A stretch of 43,698 nt of DNA from Clostridia bacterium (GCA_017938885.1 JAGBAS010000124.1:1-43698); one strand, 5' to 3'; counted from the first letter of the stretch, positions 14,760-23,284 are shown. Notes: generated from the sequence alone by a model not told the origin. Program-made: numbers and translations.

Positions 14760-17403
14760 GGACCTCCGCTTATTTGCAAGCCTGTCCGACGTGGACAGCG
14801 ATCTGATCCCGGACAGCACCATCCCGCTCGGGCCTGTGACTGTTCCTTCCCCCCAAAAAAACGAACGATTCTCCCTGTGGGCGGTTCTGCGCCGTCCCCG
14901 GTACGCCTCGGTGGCTCTGGCCGCTCTGCTTGTCACCCTGACCGCAGTAGCTCTGCTGGTCACGGGCATCACAAACGGCCCCCGGACCGAGCCGCCCCCT
15001 CACGGCACCCATACCACCGACCCCATTGGATCGGTCAAGACCCCCACGGCCGAGGATGCCGCCGCCCTCCGCAAGGGCATGAGCCTCTCCGAGCTGGTGG
15101 CGCTCATGGGAAATGACTACACCCAAGAGGGCACCCGCTACACCTTCACCCTGGACACGGGGGAGCAGCTGGCCGTGGACACCGCACTCTCTGACGGTGG
15201 ACAGGATGGCTCCCGTATCACGGGCTTTGAGTGGCTGGGGAGCGCGGGGAAGACCTACAACCCCATGGGAATCCCCGCCGAGATCCTGCAAAAGGTGCAG
15301 GACTACGCCACCGATACGGTGATCCCCGTATACGCCATGAGCTCTCTGATCGGGCAGTATGACAGTGCCACCCCTCCCACGCTGGACGAGATACTGAAGG
15401 ACGCGGAGGTGCATTATCTCCGCACGGGTGCCGACGGCGAGACCGCTCTGCTGGACGGAGAGGGTCACGGCGCGGGTGGATATACCCAAGATGAAGCATT
15501 TCCCTTCCTTGAGGACGTCTCGGCCCTCTTCGACGAGTCGGTTCGGGTCAAGGGCTACTACCCCATCATGACTTCAAGCGAGCGGGGAGCGGTCTACTTC
15601 TGCACCTCCATCGGGGACTATATCCTGTACCTACACGGAGAAGTCTTTACCTTGGTTCCCGAGGGAAGCGAGCCGACACTGGCCGACCCGATCCCCTACC
15701 TGCTGCCTGCGGCCAAATTCCACGAGTTTGCCTACGGTGTGGTCAGCGATCAATGTCCCGATTATGGAATCGGCTGGATGTTTTCTGACAAGCGCATGGC
15801 TGTCATCGAGCCCTACCAAATGACCGCAGAGGGCTACCAGAAGCCTGTCAACATCGCCACCCCCGAGGCCGCCGAGCAGATCAAGGTAGGCGAGAGGATC
15901 ACCGATCTCACCGAGACCCTGGGCGTCTGCCGCCGTTGCGCCGGGTCGAGAGCCCTGTATTACGATAAGGAAAGCGGAGAGTATATACTGCCCACTCCCC
16001 TTCCCTTGGGACTCCATTACTGGGAGCTGACCGATGGAAGCGGGCTGGTGATCTACGGTGACACGGTAACAACTGTCCCCGACGAGTCCTCGTCCTTGGT
16101 CTATCTCGATTTCCATATCACCTACAAGGAGCGGGTGGACGCCGCTGTTCTGGATGATATGGGCACGCCTACGCTGGGGACCTGTGCTTTGATCACCGAG
16201 GGGATGGAAAAATCCGTCGTATTCGCCATACTGGGTGAGCCCCTGGCCTACAACTGGAGCGCTGAAAACTCCAACTTCGTCTGGAAATGGATGGAGGACG
16301 GTCAGGCGCACACCCTGCGGGTCTACTGGTCGGGAGGCTACGGTGATCCCGATCTGACCGTTGCTTCCACGGAGTATTCCGTAACGTCTGTTGAGGAAGC
16401 GCTCGAAGAGATTCGGGTAGGCTCGTCCTTCGCGGACATCGTGGCACGGCTTGGCCCTTGCCGCGACGGCCACAAGGTGGACAGCTTTGGCGGGACAGAC
16501 AAGAGCGGCTACCACTTCTGGACTCTTCCCGACGGCCGCTGTCTGGCCGCCTATATCGGGTATGACATCCCCGCGCTGACGGATCCTCTGGGCTTGAACT
16601 TCGAGCATCACTTCGATATGACTGCCATGCATCTGCTGTATCCGGATTCCCCCGATCGCGCAAGCATCATCGGCACTCCCGGCCTGTCCATGGCCGCAGA
16701 GGTGCAGACGGGCATGAAGGAAGAGCTTGTAAAAGCGCTCATGGGCGATCCCACCGTCACGGTGGAGGGTCTGCAATCGGTCTGGGAGTGGAGCGAGGGC
16801 GGCAAAACCTATATCCTGACCGTCTACTGGAAGGACAACGCCCCCGTAGGCTTCCACAGGAATTTCAACACGGTCTCCCGCTATGAGCTGGATGCGGAAA
16901 CCTCCTCCGCGCCTCTCATTCCCGATAAGATCCCCACCCTCGCCAACGCGCAAGTCATCACCGAGGGCATGACGGCCTCCGAGCTGCTCACCATCATGGG
17001 AAGTGGTGCCGAGGCTTCCACGGGCGTGGGCTTTACCTACTATATCTGGACTCTCTCCGATGGGCAGGCCTTCTGCGCCGTCACCGAGGATGACGTGATG
17101 AACGCGGAGCAGTCCGAGCGCATCGTCACCTACACGTATTTCCGTGACTCTGTGGAGGAGATGGCCATCCCCACTGTCCAAAACGTGGAAGCCGTCACCG
17201 AGGGCATGAGCATCGCTACCGTACACGCTCTGTTGGGAGGCGAGCATGTCTACCAGGAAAAGATCAGCGAGAAAAGCTATACGTGGTACACACCCGAGGA
17301 CGTGTGGTGGGAGATCACGGTCACCTTTGAGGCCGTTGAGTATCCCGAGACCAACCGATCCCGAGCCTATGTCGTCTCTGTCTATATTGACAAAGGAATA
17401 TAG
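14740..17403 (+). CDS. Anti-sigma-like membrane protein with about seven SmpA/OmlA-like outer repeats
   Basis: 887 aa. The ATG lies 20 bases inside the sigma gene. Residues 1-50 are a short cytoplasmic part with LFASLSDVDSDLIPDS, a pattern I associate with anti-sigma partners; one hydrophobic helix follows at about 56-76. The rest is outside the cell. It is built of repeats with a core like x-EGM-x7-LMG (RKGMSLSELVALMG, TEGMEKSVVFAILG, QTGMKEELVKALMG, TEGMTASELLTIMG, TEGMSIATVHALLG and two weaker ones around KVGERITDLTETLG and RVGSSFADIVARLG), each followed by a Trp/Tyr-rich strand set. This is the helix-plus-strands layout of SmpA/OmlA/BLIP folds. A sensor role through protein or ligand binding outside is inferred. 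Confidence 0.75.
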   Translation: MKRPTDKDLRLFASLSDVDSDLIPDSTIPLGPVTVPSPQKNERFSLWAVLRRPRYASVALAALLVTLTAVALLVTGITNGPRTEPPPHGTHTTDPIGSVKTPTAEDAAALRKGMSLSELVALMGNDYTQEGTRYTFTLDTGEQLAVDTALSDGGQDGSRITGFEWLGSAGKTYNPMGIPAEILQKVQDYATDTVIPVYAMSSLIGQYDSATPPTLDEILKDAEVHYLRTGADGETALLDGEGHGAGGYTQDEAFPFLEDVSALFDESVRVKGYYPIMTSSERGAVYFCTSIGDYILYLHGEVFTLVPEGSEPTLADPIPYLLPAAKFHEFAYGVVSDQCPDYGIGWMFSDKRMAVIEPYQMTAEGYQKPVNIATPEAAEQIKVGERITDLTETLGVCRRCAGSRALYYDKESGEYILPTPLPLGLHYWELTDGSGLVIYGDTVTTVPDESSSLVYLDFHITYKERVDAAVLDDMGTPTLGTCALITEGMEKSVVFAILGEPLAYNWSAENSNFVWKWMEDGQAHTLRVYWSGGYGDPDLTVASTEYSVTSVEEALEEIRVGSSFADIVARLGPCRDGHKVDSFGGTDKSGYHFWTLPDGRCLAAYIGYDIPALTDPLGLNFEHHFDMTAMHLLYPDSPDRASIIGTPGLSMAAEVQTGMKEELVKALMGDPTVTVEGLQSVWEWSEGGKTYILTVYWKDNAPVGFHRNFNTVSRYELDAETSSAPLIPDKIPTLANAQVITEGMTASELLTIMGSGAEASTGVGFTYYIWTLSDGQAFCAVTEDDVMNAEQSERIVTYTYFRDSVEEMAIPTVQNVEAVTEGMSIATVHALLGGEHVYQEKISEKSYTWYTPEDVWWEITVTFEAVEYPETNRSRAYVVSVYIDKGI

Positions 17404-17410
17404 CCGTTCA

Positions 17411-17438
17411 GCCCCCGCCACACGGCGGGGGCTTCTTT
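17411..17438 (+). terminator. Terminator of the sigma / anti-sigma operon
   Basis: GCCCCCGCC, ACAC loop, GGCGGGGGC, then TTCTTTAT. It lies between convergent genes. Confidence 0.8.
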
Positions 17439-17441
17439 ATA

Positions 17442-17915
17442 TCAGATCTCCCGAAGCAGCCTCTCCAGCGCCTCGTACTGCTCCTGCTCCTCCCGTATGA
17501 TCTCCCGCAGCTCGGATATCACGGCGGCGTCCCGCGCGGCGGCAGATAGGGATTCCAACTCGGTGATGGATGCCGCCTCGGCCGTAAGATCCTGGCGGAG
17601 CATCCGCCGCACCACGGGGAGGGCACGGCAGGAGGCGTCCCCCGACAGGTCGATCCGCGGGGTCCGCATCCGCATGGTCACCCCGGGGTCGCCCCCTAAA
17701 GCGCGGATGAGGCGGCCTAAGGTGTGGAAGTGAGCCATCTCCTCCCGCGCAAGCCGCAAGAACAGCTCCGAGGCCTCGGTGTCCAGGCCCTCGGTGAGGA
17801 GGTGCTGGTAGGTGTAGGTAATGACCTGGTTCAGCTCGTCGTTGTAGGCCCGCATCATACGGGCGGCGAGGCGGGGGTCGGGACGGATCATGGGGGTGGG
17901 GTAGGGTTGGTTCAT
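17442..17915 (-). CDS. Ferritin-like diiron-type protein
   Basis: 157 aa. The ATG at 17915 follows AAAAGGAGG. Four helices are predicted. Helix 1 has Glu27 (YNDELNQVITYTYQ), helix 2 REEMAHFHTLGRLI, a classic E-x-x-H metal pair at Glu59/His62, helix 3 Glu113 and Glu119-121, and helix 4 IREEQEQYEALERL, where the expected E-x-x-H is E-x-x-Q. This is the ferritin-like / spore-coat or bacterioferritin-type fold; residue differences in helix 4 make an active diiron centre uncertain. A 7-base inverted repeat (17932-17957) lies just upstream. The single gene has no functional neighbours. Confidence 0.75.
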   Translation of the reverse strand: MNQPYPTPMIRPDPRLAARMMRAYNDELNQVITYTYQHLLTEGLDTEASELFLRLAREEMAHFHTLGRLIRALGGDPGVTMRMRTPRIDLSGDASCRALPVVRRMLRQDLTAEAASITELESLSAAARDAAVISELREIIREEQEQYEALERLLREI

Positions 17916-17931
17916 GGGGGGCCTCCTTTTG

Positions 17932-17957
17932 CTGCATACTGCTGACAGATTATGCAG
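17932..17957. promoter_or_regulatory. Palindrome upstream of the ferritin-like gene
   Basis: CTGCATA-12 bases-TATGCAG. On the minus strand it overlaps a CATAAT with a GTGGCA 17 bases upstream, so it may be an operator over the promoter. Confidence 0.45.
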
Positions 17958-18028
17958 AAAAGCCCCTCTCTGCCACTATGGCGAATCGCCGAAATTCTCC
18001 CTGCCGGCGGTTTTCTGTGGGGAATATC

Positions 18029-18057
18029 TTGACATTTCGGACGGTTTGCGGTACAAT
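18029..18057 (+). promoter_or_regulatory. Promoter of the N-acetylhexosamine kinase gene
   Basis: TTGACA, 17 bases, TACAAT. Confidence 0.85.
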
Positions 18058-18093
18058 AGTGGTATGAAATAACCCTGTGAAGGAGACCATACC

Positions 18094-19200
18094 ATGCTCA
18101 ATACCGAATTCATTCTGTCCGTGGCCGCCCACTTCGATCTGGGCGGGACTCCTGTCTGCGTCAAGGAGCTGACCGCAGGCAATATCAACGTCACCTACCG
18201 TCTGGACATGGGGGAGGACAAGGCTTCTCTTCGTTACGTGCTCCAGCGCATCAACACCTCCGCCTTCAAGGACCCCGTCTCCCTCATGGAGAACGTCGGG
18301 ATGGTCACCGCCCACATCCGCCGGAGCTACGAGGCCGAGGGGATCGATCCTGCCCGCCGCGTGCTGTCCTTCGTTCAGGCCGACAACGGCACGCTGCTGT
18401 ATCAGGACTCTGAGGGCGGCGCATGGCGTTGCTACGTCTACGTGGACAACGTCACCGCCTACGATGCCATCGAGTCCGCCGCGCTCTTCCGGGAGGCCGG
18501 CGTGGGCTTCGGTGAGTTCCAGACCAGACTTTCCGACTTCCCCGCCGCGCGTCTGACCGAGACCATCCCCGGCTTCCACAACACCGCCCGCCGCTTCGAG
18601 ACCTTCATGACCTCGGTGGAAAAGGATGCCGCAGGGCGTGCGGCCTCGGTGGCCGAGGAGATCGCGTTCTTCACCTCCCGCAAGGCGCTGATGTCCTCCA
18701 TCGTGGACAGGCTGGGGGGTGAACTGCCCCTCCGCGTGACCCACAACGATACCAAGCTCAACAACGTCCTCATCGACAACGAGAGCGGCAAGGCCCTCTG
18801 CGTCATAGACCTGGACACCGTCATGCCCGGCTCGGCCCTGTATGATTACGGCGACGCCGTCCGCTACGGTGCCTGCACCGCCGCCGAGGACGAGCCCGAT
18901 ACCTCTAAAATCGGTTTTGACATGGAGCTGTTCCGAGCCTTCACCGAGGGCTTCGTATCCGCCACCGCCGGCAATCTCACCGACACCGAGATCAGGCTAT
19001 TGCCGTTAGGCATAGCTGTCATCACCTGCGAGCTGGCCATGCGTTTCATGACCGACTATCTGGACGGCGACGTCTACTTCAAGACCGCCTACGAGGGCCA
19101 CAACCTGGTCCGCGCCCGCGCCCAGATGAAGCTGCTCACCGAGGTGGAGGCCAAGATGGAGGAGATGTACGCCTTTGTGGAGGGACTGCTGAACAAATAA
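18094..19200 (+). CDS. Phosphotransferase, N-acetylhexosamine 1-kinase-like
   Basis: 368 aa. The ATG follows GAAGGAG. It has the aminoglycoside-phosphotransferase fold: an N-lobe to about residue 110, then the catalytic loop THNDTKLNNVL (Asp base) and the metal motif VIDLDTVMPG. The N-terminal block, including ITAGNINVTYRLD-like TAGNINVTYRL and YVLQRINTSAFKDPVSLMENV, resembles bifidobacterial NahK (YILQQMNTSIF-type), the kinase making GlcNAc-1-P or GalNAc-1-P from free sugars. Older databases call such proteins mucin desulfatase. The next gene is a phosphohexomutase, supporting a sugar-1-phosphate product. Exact sugar specificity cannot be read. Its stop codon is the first base triplet of repeat copy 3. 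Confidence 0.8.
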   Translation: MLNTEFILSVAAHFDLGGTPVCVKELTAGNINVTYRLDMGEDKASLRYVLQRINTSAFKDPVSLMENVGMVTAHIRRSYEAEGIDPARRVLSFVQADNGTLLYQDSEGGAWRCYVYVDNVTAYDAIESAALFREAGVGFGEFQTRLSDFPAARLTETIPGFHNTARRFETFMTSVEKDAAGRAASVAEEIAFFTSRKALMSSIVDRLGGELPLRVTHNDTKLNNVLIDNESGKALCVIDLDTVMPGSALYDYGDAVRYGACTAAEDEPDTSKIGFDMELFRAFTEGFVSATAGNLTDTEIRLLPLGIAVITCELAMRFMTDYLDGDVYFKTAYEGHNLVRARAQMKLLTEVEAKMEEMYAFVEGLLNK

Positions 19201-19404
19201 ATTGCAGTTTATGGGAGAACGGGAGAACGGCCTCCGGCGGCTTAGAACCTTTTTGCAAAAAGGTTCTAAGAACTCCAAAAACCTTCAAAAAACATTGATA
19301 AATAATCCCTTCTGAAAGTTCTTGAGGAGAGTCCAGAGAGGAACTTCTTTCAAGAAGTTCCTCTTTGGCGTTCTCCCGTACTCCCCGATAAACCCAAATT
19401 TGAA
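19198..19404 (+). repeat. Conserved-end leader repeat, copy 3
   Basis: It begins TAAATTGCAGTTTATGGG, its TAA being the kinase stop, and ends AAACCCAAATTTGAA before the AAGGAG of the mutase gene. The interior is different from copies 2 and 4: it has two strong hairpins, TTAGAACCTTTTT/AAAAAGGTTCTAA and GAGGAACTTCTT/AAGAAGTTCCTC, and GGGAGAACG/CGTTCTCCC near the ends. Confidence 0.75.
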
Positions 19405-19436
19405 ACCATACGCAACAAACAATAAGGAGATCCCCT

Positions 19437-20861
19437 ATGATCCAATTCGGCACCGGCGGCTGGCGCGCCGTTATCGGCTCTGATTTCATCGAGAAGAACA
19501 TCTGCCTCGTCACCGAGGGCATCTGCGCCCTCATGAAGGAGGAAGGCAAGACCGACAAGCCCGTCATCGTGGGCTACGACCACCGCTTTTTGTCCGACTC
19601 GGCGGCCAAGTGGATGGCTGAGGTTTTCGCGGCTTACGGCGTGACCGTGTGGTTCATGAACCGCTCGGCCCCCACCCCTCTGGTCATGCACACCGTCAAG
19701 CGGCAGAACCTCCACTACGGCGTGGAGATCACCGCCAGCCACAACCCCTCGGCCTACAACGGCATCAAGCTCATCGTGGAGGAGGGGCGAGACGCCCCGC
19801 TGGAGACCACGGCACGGCTGGAGGAGCTGATCGCCGAGACGGAGGCGCGGGGTGTCCCCTCCCCCCGCAAGTCCTTTGCCGAGGCGGTGGAGCAGGGACT
19901 TGTGATCTACCGCAAGAACCCCTTCAACGATTTCATCGACGATATCCTCTCTGTGCTGGACGTGAAGACCATCCGCGACCACGGTGCCCGCGTGCTGTTC
20001 GATCCCATGTACGGCTCGGGCACATATCCTCTGCTGGTCATCCTCTGCACCGCCCGCTGTACTGTGGACATGATCCACAACACCCGCGATGCCCACTTTG
20101 GCGGCAACCTCCCCGCTCCCTCGGTCAGCGGTCTGGAGGAGCTTCGCACCCGGGTGGTGGCAGGGAAGTACGAGCTGGGCATTGCCTTTGACGGCGACGG
20201 CGACCGCCTCGGTATCATCGACGGAAACGGCCGTTATCTCAATGCCAACGAGATCCTGGTCATGCTCTACTGGTATCTCCACCAGATCAAGGGCTGGCGC
20301 GGCCCTGTGGTGCGCAATCTGGCCACCACCCATATGTTGGACGTTATGGCAACCGATTTTGGCGAGGTCTGCTATGAGGTCCCCGTGGGCTTTAAGTACA
20401 TCTCCTCCAAGATCGACGAGGTGGACGCCGTTCTGGGCGGCGAGTCCTCGGGGGGACTCACGGTGCGCGGCCACATTCACGGCAAGGACTCCATCTACGC
20501 CGCCTCCCTTTTCGTGGAGATGATCTCGGCGGTGGGCAAGTCTCCCAGTGAGATCATGGATGAGTTGGAGAAGAAATACGGCCGCTTCGAGCTGGTGGAG
20601 GACAACATCACCTTCACCTTTGAGCAGAAATCCACCGTCAACCGTATTATTTTCGAGGAAAAGAAGATCCCCTTCTTCGGCGCGCCCGTGACCCGTGTCA
20701 GCTACGAGGACGGCTGTAAGGTCTACTTTGCCGACGGCAGCTTCGTCATCTGCCGCTTTTCGGGCACCGAGCCTCTCCTCCGCATCTTCGCCGAGGCAGG
20801 GGACGAGAAGACCGCCAGAGGGTACATTGAGGCGTTCAGAGACCTCTTGGCGTTGGAGTGA
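19437..20861 (+). CDS. Phosphohexomutase (phosphoglucomutase/phosphomannomutase family)
   Basis: 474 aa. The ATG follows AAGGAG. All four family signatures are present: TASHNPSAYNG with the phospho-Ser at 101, the Mg2+ loop DGDGDR at 252-257, the sugar loop GGESSGG at 334-340, and the phosphate loop RFSGTEPLLR near residue 440. It moves phosphate between C6 and C1 of a hexose. Behind an N-acetylhexosamine 1-kinase it could convert the 1-phosphate to the 6-phosphate entering central metabolism, which is inference; UDP-sugar supply is the alternative. Cytoplasmic. It is separated from the kinase by a 200-base repeat, so co-transcription is possible but not certain. Confidence 0.92.
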   Translation: MIQFGTGGWRAVIGSDFIEKNICLVTEGICALMKEEGKTDKPVIVGYDHRFLSDSAAKWMAEVFAAYGVTVWFMNRSAPTPLVMHTVKRQNLHYGVEITASHNPSAYNGIKLIVEEGRDAPLETTARLEELIAETEARGVPSPRKSFAEAVEQGLVIYRKNPFNDFIDDILSVLDVKTIRDHGARVLFDPMYGSGTYPLLVILCTARCTVDMIHNTRDAHFGGNLPAPSVSGLEELRTRVVAGKYELGIAFDGDGDRLGIIDGNGRYLNANEILVMLYWYLHQIKGWRGPVVRNLATTHMLDVMATDFGEVCYEVPVGFKYISSKIDEVDAVLGGESSGGLTVRGHIHGKDSIYAASLFVEMISAVGKSPSEIMDELEKKYGRFELVEDNITFTFEQKSTVNRIIFEEKKIPFFGAPVTRVSYEDGCKVYFADGSFVICRFSGTEPLLRIFAEAGDEKTARGYIEAFRDLLALE

Positions 20862-20867
20862 GGAAGG

Positions 20868-21008
20868 TAAATTGCAGTTTATCGGTGAGATACAAGTTAC
20901 AAGATACAAAGATACAAGATATGAAAAAACCGTTATGTCATAATCCGTTCTATATCTTGTATCTTGTATCTCAGTATCTTGTATCTGTTCGACAAACCCC
21001 AATTTGAA
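20868..21008 (+). repeat. Conserved-end leader repeat, copy 4
   Basis: It begins TAAATTGCAGTTTATCGG and ends AAACCCCAATTTGAA, 22 bases before the AAAGGAGG of the lipoprotein gene. The interior holds several GATACAAG/CTTGTATC units able to fold back on each other, like copy 2. Confidence 0.8.
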
Positions 21009-21045
21009 TCCCCCAAAATACGACCCACCGAAAGGAGGAGCACCC

Positions 21046-21537
21046 ATGAGCCCCATCACAAAAGCCTTGTGCCTGTGTCTGTCGGTACTCCTCCTGTTTT
21101 TCTCCCTGGCCGCCTGCCGCAATAAGGACTTTAATCCAGCCGTGCCCCCCTCCGACGGGGAAAACGGAAACGGCGATCTTCCCGCCGATCTGCAATGCTG
21201 GGTCAAGCTCCCCGACGGCACCGAATACCCCCTCGCAGGTGACAGGGCCGCCGAACTGTATACCGCCGTCCAGAAGATCTACGAGTCCTCCGACACGGTG
21301 GAGGTCATTCCCGACCGTGGAGACGGTCTGCGCCTCATCTTCTGCATGGGCGGTACCGCCCCCGAGTCCTCCATCCCCGCCTACCAGCTCCCCAACGCCA
21401 CCCTCTACGGGGTCTACACCGTCTTCCCCGACGATACGGGGTGGTACGGTGACAACCTCATCACCGCCCACGTGCATAGCTTTAAGCTGAAGGAGGGGAG
21501 CTTCGCGTCTCTCCTTGCCCAGGCGGATCAACCTTGA
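21046..21537 (+). CDS. Small lipoprotein of unknown function
   Basis: 163 aa from the ATG at 21046 after AAAGGAGGAG. A lipoprotein signal (MSPITKALCLCLSVLLLFFSLAAC) places lipid on Cys24, followed by a Pro/Gly/Asn-rich linker. The remaining about 115 residues look like a small alpha/beta domain (DLQCWVKLPDGTEYPL, DRAAELYTAVQKIYES, GLRLIFCMGG). It is anchored to the outer face of the membrane. No family was recognised. It stands 30 bases before fucO, so the two may share a transcript. Confidence 0.75.
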   Translation: MSPITKALCLCLSVLLLFFSLAACRNKDFNPAVPPSDGENGNGDLPADLQCWVKLPDGTEYPLAGDRAAELYTAVQKIYESSDTVEVIPDRGDGLRLIFCMGGTAPESSIPAYQLPNATLYGVYTVFPDDTGWYGDNLITAHVHSFKLKEGSFASLLAQADQP

Positions 21538-21567
21538 AATCTTTTTTCACAGAAAGGAAATATCACT

Positions 21568-22713
21568 ATGAACAAGTTCATGCTCAACGAGACCTCCTAC
21601 CACGGCGCGGGTGCCATCACCGCCGTCGTCGATGAGATCAAGGCCCGCGGCTTTGCCAAGGCCTTCGTCGCCACCGACCCCGACCTCATCAAGTTCGGCG
21701 TGGCCGCCAAGGTCACCGACCTTCTGGACGCCGCCGCTATCCCCTACGCCGTCTTCTCGGACATCAAGCCCAACCCCACCATCGAGAACGTCCAGAGCGG
21801 TGTCGCGGCCTTCAAGGCAGCCGAGGCTGACTGCATCGTGGCCATCGGCGGCGGCTCCTCCATGGACACCGCCAAGGCCATCGGCATCATCATCACCAAC
21901 CCCGAGTTCGCCGACGTCCGCTCCCTGGAGGGCGTGGCTCCCACCAAGAACCCCTGCGTGCCCATCATCGCCGTCCCCACCACCGCCGGCACCGCCGCCG
22001 AGGTCACCATCAACTACGTCATCACCGACGTGGAGAAGAAGCGCAAGTTCGTTTGCGTGGACGCCCACGATATCCCCGTCGTCGCCGTGGTGGATCCCGA
22101 CATGATGGCCTCCATGCCCGCCTCCCTCACCGCCGCCACGGGTATGGACGCTCTGACCCACGCCATTGAGGGCTACATCACCAAGGGTGCCTGGGCTCTG
22201 TCGGATATGTTCCACATCGAGGCCATCCGCATCATCGCCGCTTCCCTGCGCGGGGCCGTGGCCAACACCCCAGAGGGCCGCGAGGGCATGGCTCTGGGCC
22301 AGTATGTGGCCGGTATGGGCTTCTCCAACGTGGGTCTGGGCGTGGATCACTCCATGGCGCACACCCTTTCCGCTTACTACGATATGCCTCACGGTAAGGC
22401 CTGCGCCACCCTCCTCCCCGCCGTCATGGCCTACAACGCCGAGGCTACGGGTGAGAAGTACCGCGAGATCGCCCGCGCCATGGGTGTGCAGGGCGTGGAC
22501 AGCATGACCCAGGCCGAATACCGCGCCGCCGCTGTGGAGGCCGTCCGTCAGCTGGCCGAGGACGTGGGCATCGTCACCTCCCTGAAGGGTGTCGCCCGCG
22601 AGGAGGACATCCACCAGATGTCTGTGGACGCCTACAACGACGCCTGCCGCCCCGGCAACCCCCGCGAGACCTCCGTGGAGGATATCGAGGCTCTGTACCG
22701 CAGCCTGATGTAA
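21568..22713 (+). CDS. fucO: Lactaldehyde reductase (iron-containing alcohol dehydrogenase)
   Basis: 381 aa. The ATG follows AGAAAGGAAA. It aligns end to end with E. coli FucO, with long shared stretches such as NPEFADVRSLEG, PTTAGTAAEVTINYVITD, KRKFVCVD and GQYVAGMGFSNVGLG. The NAD-binding loop is GGGSSMD at 94-100. The Fe ligands are retained: Asp194, His198, His261 and His275, against D196, H200, H263 and H277 in E. coli. It reduces L-lactaldehyde to 1,2-propanediol, regenerating NAD+ during fucose or rhamnose fermentation. No other fucose gene is in the window. Next to a GlcNAc/GalNAc-type kinase it fits use of host glycans. Confidence 0.93.
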   Translation: MNKFMLNETSYHGAGAITAVVDEIKARGFAKAFVATDPDLIKFGVAAKVTDLLDAAAIPYAVFSDIKPNPTIENVQSGVAAFKAAEADCIVAIGGGSSMDTAKAIGIIITNPEFADVRSLEGVAPTKNPCVPIIAVPTTAGTAAEVTINYVITDVEKKRKFVCVDAHDIPVVAVVDPDMMASMPASLTAATGMDALTHAIEGYITKGAWALSDMFHIEAIRIIAASLRGAVANTPEGREGMALGQYVAGMGFSNVGLGVDHSMAHTLSAYYDMPHGKACATLLPAVMAYNAEATGEKYREIARAMGVQGVDSMTQAEYRAAAVEAVRQLAEDVGIVTSLKGVAREEDIHQMSVDAYNDACRPGNPRETSVEDIEALYRSLM

Positions 22714-22732
22714 TTTTGGGTTGATATAGGAA

Positions 22733-22772
22733 CGCCACCCCTGACCGTGAATGGTGAGGGGTGGCGGTTTTT
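22733..22772. terminator. Terminator after fucO
   Basis: CGCCACCCCT/AGGGGTGGCG stem followed by GTTTTTATTT, between convergent genes. Confidence 0.9.
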
Positions 22773-23013
22773 ATTTGATCTCTTGCTCCAAATTGTCGAA
22801 CAGGGGTGAATTGAAGAAGTCCTGGATGGTAATTTCCAATCCGTCGCAGATCTTTTTAATGGTATTGATCTGGGCATTCATGCTTTTGCCCGTCACAATA
22901 TTGCTCAAGGTGGATTGCGTAATCCCGCAAATGTAAGATAGTCCATTGACCGTGATCAGTCTTTCTCGGCAGAGCTCAAATATGCGTAAGCGAACGGCTT
23001 CACCAATCGTCAC
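22771..23013 (-). CDS. XRE-family HTH regulator, second of a tandem pair
   Basis: 80 aa with a GTG start at 23013, 7 bases after AAGGAG and 4 bases after the stop of the first XRE gene. A longer frame to 23106 would overlap that gene and lacks a ribosome site. The HTH has RIFELCRERLITVNGLSYICGI, the recognition helix around TQSTLSNIVTGKS, then IKKICDGLEITIQDFF. It is a HTH-only protein of the type that binds DNA as a dimer. The two regulators are translated together. Confidence 0.85.
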   Translation of the reverse strand: MTIGEAVRLRIFELCRERLITVNGLSYICGITQSTLSNIVTGKSMNAQINTIKKICDGLEITIQDFFNSPLFDNLEQEIK

Positions 23014-23017
23014 AGCC

Positions 23018-23233
23018 TTACTCCTTCTTCTTCGGGTCTGCGTACTCCACGAACAGATCGTTGGGTGTACACTCCAGAATGTCGCAAAGTGCCTGTAGAT
23101 TCTCAAATTTGATCCCGTTTGTCTGATTGTTGACCATCTTGTTGAAGTTCTGGTAGCTGAGTCCTAGCTGAATGTACAGCCAGTATTTGGTCTTTCCCTT
23201 CTCTTCCAATATCTCCAGTATGCGTAGCTTCAT
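23018..23233 (-). CDS. XRE-family HTH regulator, first of a tandem pair
   Basis: 71 aa from the ATG at 23233, 8 bases after GGAGG; an in-frame GTG five codons upstream overlaps the ribosome site. It is HTH only: MKLRILEILEEKGKTKYWLYIQLGLSYQNFNKMVNN in order, then IKFENLQALCDILECTPNDLF, the compact layout of YozG-like Cro/CI proteins. It is divergent from a small zinc-ribbon gene, with imperfect inverted repeats (23265-23277 and 23321-23333, ATTATATATCAGA / TCAGATATATAAT) flanking the intervening promoters, plausible operators. Confidence 0.85.
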   Translation of the reverse strand: MKLRILEILEEKGKTKYWLYIQLGLSYQNFNKMVNNQTNGIKFENLQALCDILECTPNDLFVEYADPKKKE

Positions 23234-23284
23234 GATCCAAACCTCCACATTATCTAATGCAGAAATTATATATCAGAAATCCTA

